A stretch of DNA of 64,000 nt from Cardinalis cardinalis. Its lineage: Eukaryota; Chordata; Aves; Passeriformes; Cardinalidae. Made by a program: the position numbers and the translations under genes. Below, piece after piece: positions 14,193 to 23,499 of this stretch. The notes beneath the pieces were generated by a model. The model saw nothing but the letters and a program-made list of their open reading frames with translations, made no database searches and was not told where the DNA came from. Positions within the stretch are counted from its first letter, which is position 1. Each line of letters opens with the position of its first letter. The stretch lies in assembly GCA_014549065.1 (NCBI GenBank), contig JACDOX010000015.1:2396594-2460593 (forward strand). Direction: 5' to 3'.

Positions 14193-14236
14193 GTTATAAA
14201 TAACAATTAACGCCATTGTTATAAATAACAATTAAC
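14193..14236. repeat. Pair of 19-bp AT-rich direct repeats
   Basis: GTTATAAATAACAATTAAC occurs at 14193-14211 and again at 14218-14236, identical, with 6 bases between. Each copy contains a near-palindrome (GTTATAAATAAC). The pair borders the GC-rich island. Confidence 0.9.
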
Positions 14237-14335
14237 CAAAAAATGATGTTGGTTTTTCTGGCCGGAGTAAAGGCTGCGGCTGCCTGGCCCGAGAGCAGCA
14301 CGGCCCGGAGGCAGGCCAACAGGGCCGGCAGGGTA

Positions 14336-14490
14336 GGAGGCAAGCAGGCCAGCAGGGCCCGAGGCAGGCAGGCAGGCACGGAGGCAAGCAGGGAAGGAGG
14401 CAAGCAGGCAGGGAAGAAGGCAGGCAGGCAGGAAAGGAGGCAGGCAGGCAGTCGGGCAGGCACGGAGGCAAGCAGGTAAGGACGCAGGCA
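14336..14490. repeat. Imperfect GGCA/AGGC tetranucleotide-rich tract
   Basis: Purine-rich + strand tract of GGCAGGCAGGCAAGCAGG variants, about 150 bp, directly before the 15-bp array. It probably arose by slippage and shares the GCAGG core with that array. Confidence 0.88.
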
Positions 14491-14760
14491 GGCAGGAGCG
14501 CAGGCCGCAGGAGCACACGCTGCAGGAGCGCAGGCCGCAGGAGCACACGCTGCAGGAGCGCACGCCGCAGGAGCGCAGGCCACAGGAGCGCAGGCCGCAG
14601 GAGCGCAGGCCGCAGGAGCGCACGCTGCAGGAGCGCAGGCCGCAGGAGCGCAGGCCGCAGGAGCGCACGCTGCAGGAGCGCCGGCCGCAGGAGCGCACGC
14701 TGCAGGAGCGCAGGCCGCAGGAGCGCAGGCCGCAGGAGCGCAGGCCGCAGGAGCGCAGGC
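14491..14760. repeat. 15-bp tandem array, 18 units in exact register
   Basis: Eighteen consecutive 15-bp units based on CGCAGGAGCGCAGGC run with no insertion or deletion over 270 bases. Units differ at only a few positions: CAGGC or CACGC at the end, C or T at the start, and ACAC in two copies. The - strand frame reads as an ACAPA pentapeptide repeat. That frame has only a GTG start and no family match, so I treat it as non-coding. Confidence 0.97.
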
Positions 14761-14960
14761 CGCCAGCCCCTGGCGCGCGGCAGGAGCGCCGCTCACGCTC
14801 GTGGCAGCGCGGCCGGGCACAGCCGGGCTCCCGCAGCGCCCCCTCGCGGCCCCGCCGCCGCACGGCCCCCTCGGGGTCTCCCAGCCACCCCCGGGAAGGG
14901 CGCACGGGCGGCCCGGCTGCTCCCGGCGTTTCCTACAGGCGATGGCCACCTACCTGGGTC

Positions 14961-17900
14961 AAGAGAGCCCAGGAATCAAATGCATCACTCCGAAAGGCAG
15001 AGCTGACATACTCAGCCTCGAGGTGCTCAGCTCAAGGGTGCGCACTTGAGACCATCAGGACAGTGAGGGTGGCAGCAGCTGGCACTGCAGAGAAATGCCC
15101 GGTTCTTCAGTCTCTGTGATGATTATTGCCTTTTCTCCATCTACCCAACNTGCAGAAGCAGGCCCTGAAAAGCTCCTTGTGCCCAGGTTGCTCATCAAGT
15201 GCAGTGTGCACTTCTTGGCACTTCTCATTTGCTGGCACTCACCTCCTGTGGGCTGTTCTAGGGGCTCCCACAGGGACCCTCAGTAACTGCTGCAGCCCTT
15301 GTCACCTTCACATATTCCTTTGAAGCATAAGGTCAGTTTTAGAGAAGGACACTTCCAAAACTTGGTACATGCTGTGTTCTACTTCCCTGTGCAACTGCAA
15401 AGGTGGCTGAATTCCCCAACCATGAATAGTGCTAAAGTTACCAATCAAGACAACAGGGAGTGTAGAGAAGATTTAGAGATCTGTAGAGTTTTGTCTAAGC
15501 CTTCTGCATGGATAGTTCAGCCCAGCTGGGGTGGATACTGAGGTTTTATTCCAGCATCCCTCCAGTAGGACACTTGGGACTGCAAGAGCTCCCCCATAGA
15601 TTCTGTACTGCAGACCACCAAAAGAATTTGAAGATCTGGTCCAAGAAGAGGGCTGTAGTTCCTCAGCTATTTCTGTCATTATAGGTAAGGAAGGTTTTGG
15701 TTTGACAGTAATGACCCTTGTTATTTCTTGTTTATCCCTTGTTTATCAACAAAGAGAAACTAAAATAGTAGCTAGTATTAGCTTTTATTGTCTCTATCAA
15801 TCCTATATGTGAAATACCTCAAACAAGTGTGGGTCCAAGGTCAATCTGTGCTGCATAAACAACGTCTGAGCTGGGACTGCTATGCCACAGAAACGCAGCT
15901 TGTTACAGCCTCAGTGCTCTTTAATGGAAGGAGAAGAAAGAGATCAAAGACACCCTTTTGCTCAGACACCTCCTGGCTCCCCCTTTAAAGGGGATGGTCC
16001 AAGTGCTTTAAGCAAAGCTCATCCTCTCTGAACTCGCCCTGTGCTGAGCCAGTTCCTGCACACATCTGTGGGTGATGCTCACACACCAGCCAAACCAAGG
16101 CCCCTGCCCTGCTCCACACTCCATGGGGTGATTCACCAGCGCTAGGGGCAGACCCCATGTCTGGAAATACAACCAGGGAGGCAGCCAGAAGGAAATGTTA
16201 GGGATAGAACCNCACACTATGCCTTGCTAGATAGATCACTGCCTGCCTGAAGCCTCATGGTCATCCTGGCATGGGGGCCAGCTCAGGGCAGCACTGCCTG
16301 GGGCTGCCTGCACCTTGTCCAAGTGCTGAGGCTGCCGAGTGCAAGTGCAGCCCCAGCTGGGCTGTGGTACANAGCCATGCCCCGTGGTAAGAGAATGCAG
16401 GTGCAGGAGTGTCAGGAGTGTGCTGCTGGGCTGAGGGGCCCAGCACTGATTTCAGTGCAGAAACACCCATGGGGAGAAGACTTGCCAAAGAGTGGAGCAC
16501 GGAGCAGGGCTGTGAGCCTGGCCAAAATGTGAGGAGGAACACACCACCCTTCTAGTCTGGTATGGCTCTTCTCTACCATGCACTCAAGATCCAGACTCTT
16601 TCCCTGTCCAGAGCCCATATTGTGTATTTCTTATTTTGAAGCTTTTAAGAGAAGATCACTACCCTTTCACATGTTCATATTAATGACTGTATTTTCTGAA
16701 TTCTTTTTGCAGTACTGTCTCTCCTCAACAGACACACCCTGTATCATTTGTCACAGAGTTCATCCTGCTCTTGAAGTACTTATCCAGAATTATGTAAAGA
16801 AACCTGTATTTGGCCCTGTTGCTTTTTTTCAGTGCATACCTGCCATGTGGGGAGATAGAATTTAAACCTTCAGAAGGCCCAAACCAAGGCCATGCTTTTT
16901 TAAAAAGCATTATCTTATTTACCAGAAAGAGAGACAGAGAAAGGCAGGATGGGCTTTGATCATGCCTAATTATGGAGCATAATATTGGATACATGGTTAC
17001 AATATTGTCATGGGTGCTTTTTTTCTGCCCAGAAAAACAAAATTCTCCTTAAAGAAACAGCTGTGTCCTGCCTGCAGCCTGCAGAAGAATGGCATTAGTC
17101 ACGTGCAGTCCAACACGTAGCACAATTGTAAAGTTCTCTCTATGAGACTGACAGGAGCTATTCACATCGGCCCCCTCCACCATCTGCCTGAATGGCAGGC
17201 TCTGGGGCAGAGCAGCCCCCCCGTGCTGTCTGCACGGCCTCAACACTTACTGCCTGCTCAAAGTCTGTCCCCAAGTGCAGAAAATCAGGGACTGAAAGCA
17301 AAGAGAGGATGTCACTCAGGTCAAAGCAGACTGTCAAGAGGGGAAAAAAAAAAAAGAGGGTAGGGAAAGAGTCAAAGCTTCATCTGCTGGAGTGCCAGGC
17401 TGCTGTTCTCTCGGGAGCAGAGGTGTTAGTTTCAACAAGAAGGTGTGGAGGGTGAGGAAAGGGGACAAGTGGATAGCACGAGAATGGGGAGAAATCCCAT
17501 ATTCTTCTTCCCTGAGCTTAGAGGACTCAGCTCTGGGGCAGCACCAGGGTGTGAGTGTCAGTGCCAGGAAGAGATGTCCCTGCTGCTGTCTGCAGGCCTG
17601 CATGCTGGGGTGCAGGAAGGAATGCTAAAGCTGTTGGCTGCACCCCTTTGCAGTCACACNCTGTCAGACATCCCTTTCAAATGAACCTGCAGGTCCTGGA
17701 AAGGACAAGCTTCCATCCCAGACTGGGGCCAGGCTCTAACCCAGTTTGAGATCCNGAATGCCATCAGTACCACACCACCTTTCTCCCTCATCCCTCTCCC
17801 CTCCACACACTTTGAAGGTCAGACTAGATGAAGGGAAATTCATTTTTATCCTATGACCTGATTTCCCTTCTCATTTACATTTTTCCTCNTGACAGAAATT

Positions 17901-20900
17901 CCTGCTTTCAGTTCCTGAGGTGTTGGCTCACAGTTACTGCAATCCTTTCCTCTCCCATTGCATTCACCTTTAAGGTCACCCAGTTCTTGCAGTATGACGT
18001 TAAATAACATCTTCCATTTTTATGCCATCAGTGCATCATTAATGTCTTTCCACTTCAGTCACTGTCAACATGCAATCTAAAATCAGGATTCCAAAGGAAC
18101 AGCTTTAGTGGTCTTCCTCCATCCCAATATTACTCCTCTCCAGGCCAGTACTTCTGGTTTCACCATGAATCATCACCACCTCCCCTCAGGTTCTTGGCTC
18201 TCCTTTTCAAGCATGAGGACAAAGCAGAGGCTTAGGAGGCAGCAGGTGAGTGAAAACAGACCACACATCTGAATTATCTTTGTTTTTAACTTCCCATAGT
18301 TGCCTGGACAAAGAAAAGGAACAATTCACATGTGGCACATCTGAGATGTTCCAGCTAACTGTCTAACATTTCAAAACAGTTGGAGCCCCATTTTCTCTTT
18401 GGTTCAAAGTCCACATCCATTTGGCTCAACAAAGAGTAACAGTACTGTCACTCAAATGGGGAAAACAGTTTAAAAATGTATAAAACAATGGGAATTTGCT
18501 TTTCTCCTCTCCTCCTCTGTATCACCTCTGTACTGCTCAGTTGTTCACTGAGCTGCCTTTTGCTTTACCAGCATGATTTAGGTGTTCCTGCTATTTGAAA
18601 TACTTGTGGCACTAATGGGGAGGGATCCCTGCCCCAGGTAATGGTGTGCATTTTGGTTAGTGTGTGGGNTCACATGGCTCAGGATAACCTAATGCTGGAA
18701 TGAATACCTTTGCTATGGGCCCCTCAGCCTGGAAAAAAACTTTGTGAGATTTTGGTGTAGAAGTGACTAAAAGTTGACATTGCTTACAATTAGTGACACT
18801 TTAAAAAAATTTGCAGATATATTTGTGCAAGAAAATCTTCTTTCCTCTCTTCATTTAGTCTCAAAGGAAATGCTTCATTTTAGAAAAGGCCTGGCTGCAA
18901 TTTTCAAGTGAATGAATTTATTCTTGTGCTTTACTCAAAAAAGGAGNTAGAAAACTTTACATACCAAAAATTCCCAAGAAGACAGCTGTCAGGAGGTGAC
19001 ATGTCGGATATGAAGTAGCTCTCCAGCTGGTCCCTGTCTNCATGCTGGGAAGGCATGTGGAGACATTTTTTCAATTGCTGTACTAGTTTGACATGTTCAC
19101 AGTGGAAAATGATGTATCATTCTTGAGCCTTTGCTTGGTGGACACTTCAAAGTGCATTGGATCCTCATAGAGGAGTGCCCTATTGTTAATTGTTCCTTTC
19201 ACATGTACATTGGGATGAACATGGCGAGAGCAGCGAGGAACAAAAGGGCTCCGGTGGCCTCTTAGAGAAAACCCTGTGCAGCTCAACCTGAGTCTGACCT
19301 TGAAAGGGTGGGTTGCTCTGGTTTTTAAATCCTGCTTGCTGGCTCATTCCCCTCTGGCACCCCACTGTTACCAGCTGCAGGGGAATGGGATGGCAGAGCA
19401 CAGAGTATAGCTAGGTGTGGGGAGCTCCTCCACCCCTGCCATGTGCTGCCCAAGGAGCCACATCCTGCACGAGCATCCTCCTGGGAAAAGATGGGCATGG
19501 CTGTAGCACAGGAGCTTAGAAAGGGCTCCTACAGTGAGTGTGTTGGAGGTGTGCTGGTCTGTTATCCCCCAGTATGCAGGCAAGTCACATCCACCCTCCT
19601 CAATCCAACCAACCCACTACCCCTCAGGCCCAGAGCACAGCCCAGGGCTCTGCAGCCCCCATGATTGGATGTAGGTGTCATACTACATGGCACGAGTTTC
19701 CCAGACCTCTGAGGACATAGTTCATTAATATCCTGAGATAATATTTGTCTCCCCAGCACCCGTCACTTATCTCTCTATCTCTCCCTTTTTCTGTCTTGGG
19801 AAACCAACTACCTCTAGTGGAAGACTGCACCACGAACTGTGGTGTCCCTGGCTGGGTTTGAAACCTCAAGTCAGTTTATTCCTGCAAAGAGAGACATGAC
19901 CCCTTGGTGTGCATCTCTTTGAATGAGCTGAACAAAACCTCTCCCTGCAGCCTCAGCTGCACAGAAGTGTCTGTGCAGGCCACACAGACACTACGAGGAG
20001 AGGCACACCTGCAAGTAGCAAATCAGCCACTGTGCTACAGCCCACCATGGTGCCAACAGCTCTGCAGCACATTCTGTTGCTGACNCAGGGTCTCCCTAGA
20101 CCAGAAACACCTCAGCCTGGGCATCACCACATATGGCTCAGGCCAGGCTGAGAGAAAAGGTGTGAATAGGGATGAGTGCACCAATACAGGGATCATNAAG
20201 AGTCATCCCTGAGGCCTCTGCCCAGACTTTCATATAATGGCATAGTCTGGATCTTGGCTTCCTCTGATGAAAATTGAATAAATAGAAATAAAATAAAATA
20301 ACAGTCAGTAAAATACATGTAAAATGTGGCTGTTTTCATCCCTCAGTGCTCAGGCCTTTGATGCTTCATAATAGTAAAACAGATTTTACTTATAAAATGT
20401 CTTGACCCCAGTCCCTGCTTTCCTCAGCGCCCATCTGTGTTTGGTTCAGAGCTGGCACTATCTCCCTGATGATGGGTGCACAGGTGCTNTGCCCCCATCC
20501 ATTCTTCCCATCTCCAGGGTACTGGGACTGGAGAGCAGGAGCAAAGCTTCTTCAGCTGTGGGAGGCAGCAGGTGCTGGCTGGCATACAGGCTGCTGCCAG
20601 CTCTGTGTCATCAGTGCACACCAAGGGCAGCTCTTCTGCTCTCCTTTTCCTCCAGCNCTAGGTTTTACTGTGCTTTTAAGTAATTGTCACTCCTTAGGGA
20701 CAAGCCTTCGAGAAGGCAGAGGGCTCGCATAACTCTGGATCAGTAAAGGAAGCAGTTCAATTAGCATTTCACACGCCTTTTCTTCCCTCTCTTCTTACCT
20801 TCCCTGCAGCGGGCATGCTTTCCCCTTAAAGGATTGTCCTGTTTCTGCTCCTTGCCAGCGTTGGCAGGGTGACAGTAGTCGAGTGTGCAAACTTGTGCTA

Positions 20901-21399
20901 TTGTCCCCAGGCCAGGGGGAGTCATGGAGACCCACTAATATGACACAGGAAAATGTTTGCTGATGGCAATTCTATGGGCTTTGTCTAACTCTTTCTCCAT
21001 CATGACGACTCGATTTAAGTCTCTAACTGTTTGACTACAGATGCAAGAGTACTATCCAACTCCATCCTTTTGTTCGGGTAGTTTGAATGGGTAATTCAGC
21101 TTTTGTGTAACTCAATTGAGGGGGCAAACATAAAGACAAGATTCTTGAGCGCTCAAGCTCCCTTTCCATGGATATCTGCACATCTCTTTAGAGATTTGTT
21201 CCTTTCCTACCTTTTTCTGACATCATCCTCCCCTTAAAAAAAAAATGCTCCGATGGGGAACAGTTAAAAGTAGGCTAGTCCAGTCTCCTGTATTATATTG
21301 TCCTGTGCCAATGAAGCATGTTTAGTATCAGCCCCCAGACAGCTTTCGAGAATGCAGAAAAAAAGGATGTCTAAACTTTCCTAACTGATCTTCAGCATT
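14961..21399. other. Intergenic upstream of FAM181A, nothing recognised
   Basis: No coding block recognised on either strand. A short phrase at about 17812-17835 (AGGTCAGACTAGATGAAGG) resembles the CR1 3' tail but is too short to call. PRIMA1, the - strand neighbour in human, was not detected in this stretch. Confidence 0.55.
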
Positions 21400-21841
21400 T
21401 TTGCTTTGGTTTGTGTAATTTTAAAATGAAAGTTTTCCATCGGGGTGAAGGGGATAGGGAGAATGGTAGAAATCATGGGGAAATGATTGTATTTATTAGC
21501 TGTCTTTCTGCGNCTGTCCCCATGGAGACAATTTGTGATGGCAAAGAATGCAAGGAGGGGAGGCTGATGCCTGATTGGGATGCTTTGTATTTGGCAAAGT
21601 GGCTTCTGATTGGCCTGGGAGAGCCCCGAACTCGCTGGAGTCGATATTCATTCAGCTTGCTCAAGTGCTTGCTAAACTACATCCAAACACTGGCGGGCCC
21701 CGGCTGCCTCCGCCGAGGTTGGCGGTGTGTAACCTGCCTAACGAGATTAGCGGGGAAGGGGCTCTCTCTCTCTCTCTCTCACTCTCTCTCCTCTGNAGCG
21801 ACGCTGCCGCCAGCACCGGTGAGAAAAGCAGCGCTCGCCGG
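21400..21841 (+). promoter_or_regulatory. FAM181A: FAM181A promoter and probable non-coding first exon
   Basis: CpG content rises here from the AT-rich flank. Two ATTGG (inverted CCAAT) boxes lie 35 bp apart at 21574-21578 and 21609-21613, with no clear TATA box. A CT-repeat tract follows at about 21762-21796. A strong donor (CCGG followed by GTGAGTGTCC) puts the end of a putative non-coding exon at 21841. Candidate acceptors before the coding exon end at 22263 (pyrimidine-rich, TTTGCTTAG) and 22316 (TTTCGCAG). The exon start is not visible from sequence. The splice model is inference and needs RNA evidence. Confidence 0.5.
21762..21796 (+). repeat. CT-dinucleotide tract in putative FAM181A 5' UTR
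   Basis: About 35 bases of almost pure CT repeat, broken once by CACT, in the presumed first exon about 45 bases before its donor. It may be a simple microsatellite or a GAGA-type promoter element. Confidence 0.9.
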
Positions 21842-21922
21842 GTGAGTGTCCGTGCTCGCTTACAGGGCGGCCACCGCGGCTCTGTCCAGCTCAGCGCTCT
21901 CTAACGAGATTAGGCGCTGAGC

Positions 21923-22150
21923 CGCTGTCCCCGTGAGCCGCTCCCCGTGCGGGGTGTGCCGGGCCAGCCGTGCTGTCCCCCTGAGCCGCTCCCCGTGCGG
22001 GGTGTGCCGGGCCAGCCGTGCTGTCCCCGGGAGCCGCTCCCCGTGCGGGGTGTGCCGGGCCAGCCGTGCTGTCTCCGTGAGCCGCTCCCCGTGGGGGTTG
22101 TGCCGGGCCAGCCGTGCTGTCCCCGGGAGCCGCTCCCCGTGCGGGGCCGT
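21923..22150. repeat. 48-bp tandem repeat, about 5 copies
   Basis: The phrase GAGCCGCTCCCCGTG recurs at 21935, 21983, 22031, 22079 and 22127, exactly 48 bp apart. Copies differ by a few substitutions; the fourth has GGGGGTTG instead of CGGGGTGT. The array lies in the presumed first intron of FAM181A. Because 48 is a multiple of three and stops are absent, it produces long spurious open frames on both strands. Confidence 0.95.
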
Positions 22151-22387
22151 GGGCTGCGGGCACGCGTCCGCTCCCACGGCAGCTCCCCTGCACGGCAGCG
22201 AGCTGACCGACAACTCGTTTGTGTGGCTGAGAAGTTTGACATGTCCTCCCTCCATTTGCTTAGTGTTGTTTGAACCAAAGCTTCTTGCTCAAAAGTCTGC
22301 CGGTCATATTTCGCAGGTTTGCTGAGGTTTGTCTGAAGAAGGATTATAAACTTTTCATGGGAAACTCTGCGCGGTGCATTCAGTGAG

Positions 22388-23257
22388 ATGGCATCGGACA
22401 GCGAGGTAAAAACTCTACTGAACTTCGTTAACCTCGCTTCGAGCGACATCAAAGCGGCTCTGGATAAATCGGCTCCTTGTCGCCGGTCAGTTGACCACAG
22501 AAAATATTTGCAGAAGCAGCTCAAGCGGTTTTCTCAGAAGTACTCACGGATCCCACGGTGTCACCCCAGCAAAGCCCCTGAGTGCGGCTGGCGCAGGGGG
22601 GCAGAGGACCGGGCCCGCGGCCCCCTGCCCGAGGCACCTGAGCCCAGCCCGCACGGCGGGGCTGCCGCCGACAAGGCGATGCAGGCAGCCGAGGCAGAGG
22701 AGAGCATCACCGGGGAACGGGTTTTGCAGGAACAAAAACCCGAGGCTGCTCGACCCGACCAGGTGCCCATGAGGAAGCGACAGCTCCCCGCCTCCTTCTG
22801 GGAAGAGCCACGGCCGGCCCAGAGCCTGACGGCCAGAGCCTTTGCTGCCAGCCCTGAGGGGCTGCAAGCCCCCAGAGACCCTCCTCCCTATGAGGGGAAG
22901 AAAAGCAAAAGGAGCTCAGACGCTGCTGGCCCGGAGAGTCCCCCTGACACTGCGCCACATGCCGGGGAGAAGGACCCCGCCGGGGCCCTCTCGGGCCGAG
23001 TGGGTGCTTGGACCTGCTGCCCCTTCCCCTGGCCCGGGCCAGGCGTGTACCAGCCCCCGGGCGCGCTGCCCCCGTCGCCCTTCCCGGGGCTGGGGCTGTG
23101 GAGGAAGAGTGCGGCCACGCTGCCGGCGGAGGTGCCACCCTTCTGCAAGGAGGCCGATGGCCCGGGGCAGAAACTCTACAGGCCCATGGTTCTGAAACCC
23201 ATCCCCACCAAGCCCGCCATCCCCCCTCCCATCTTCAATGTTTTTGGCTATCTTTAG
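22388..23257 (+). CDS. FAM181A: FAM181A, single-exon coding region, 289 aa
   Basis: The frame is open from ATG to TAG and I recognise it as FAM181A in three conserved blocks. Residues 1-57 are the N-terminal family block, starting MASDSEVKTLLNFVNLASSD and containing the basic run HRKYLQKQLKRFSQKY. Residues 127-141 read PMRKRQLPASFWEEP, close to the YAP omega-loop that binds TEAD factors; FAM181A and FAM181B have been reported as TEAD interactors. Residues 268-289 end in PPPIFNVFGYL. The linkers are rich in Pro, Gly and Ala and poorly conserved. Length is close to the human protein (about 290 aa). There is no signal peptide or membrane segment, so a nuclear adaptor role is likely but inferred. 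The start has G at -3 and +4 and begins the conserved block. The gene is GC-rich, unlike its AT-rich surroundings, and converges on ASB2. Confidence 0.97.
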   Translation: MASDSEVKTLLNFVNLASSDIKAALDKSAPCRRSVDHRKYLQKQLKRFSQKYSRIPRCHPSKAPECGWRRGAEDRARGPLPEAPEPSPHGGAAADKAMQAAEAEESITGERVLQEQKPEAARPDQVPMRKRQLPASFWEEPRPAQSLTARAFAASPEGLQAPRDPPPYEGKKSKRSSDAAGPESPPDTAPHAGEKDPAGALSGRVGAWTCCPFPWPGPGVYQPPGALPPSPFPGLGLWRKSAATLPAEVPPFCKEADGPGQKLYRPMVLKPIPTKPAIPPPIFNVFGYL

Positions 23258-23475
23258 CGGGCCGGGAGTCGGAGTCATGCCGAGCACGACAGCTCCCGAG
23301 GGGGTTTGAAGCGCCCGGTCAGCCTCCGGGCCATGAGCGGCTGGCAGCGCGGAGCGGCACGGGAAGGAGGCCGGCGATCGCTCCCTGTGCCTCGTGGGCG
23401 GGCTGCGGGGAATTAGGAACTGCTGGGAAGGTACTTGGGCTGCACTCTTCTCTCCGTACACGGGGGTGAATCGGG

Positions 23476-23481
23476 AATAAA
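23476..23481 (+). terminator. FAM181A: FAM181A polyadenylation signal AATAAA
   Basis: A canonical AATAAA lies about 220 bases after the FAM181A stop codon, in a GC-rich 3' UTR where such hexamers are rare by chance. It is followed within 60 bases by T-rich sequence. This is the likely 3' end signal. Confidence 0.65.
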
Positions 23482-23499
23482 CCTTGCCAAGCCGATGGC

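Larger units (their letters stand above)
14260..14960. promoter_or_regulatory. GC-rich island, possible promoter
   Basis: About 700 bases of high GC and frequent CpG stand out sharply from AT-rich flanks. The island contains two tandem arrays plus about 200 bases of non-repetitive CpG-rich sequence (14760-14960). On the - strand a donor-like AG followed by GTAGGT sits at about 14950, so a spliced - strand transcript could pass here. No protein is recognised. The island is about 7 kb upstream of FAM181A. Confidence 0.45.

Noticed and set aside
14194..14949. 251-codon - strand open frame rich in Ala-Cys-Ala-Pro-Ala
   Set aside because: It is generated by the 15-bp array and adjacent GC-rich repeats, starts at GTG, changes to meaningless Leu/Pro/Cys sequence in the tetranucleotide tract, and another - strand frame is equally open.
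21860..22524. Long open frames on both strands over 21.9-22.5 kb
   Set aside because: The 48-bp period is a multiple of three and lacks stops, so several frames are open; none has family resemblance. The right-hand part is antisense to FAM181A.
22544..23461. Open frames antisense to FAM181A
   Set aside because: Shadows of a GC-rich coding exon; no family match.
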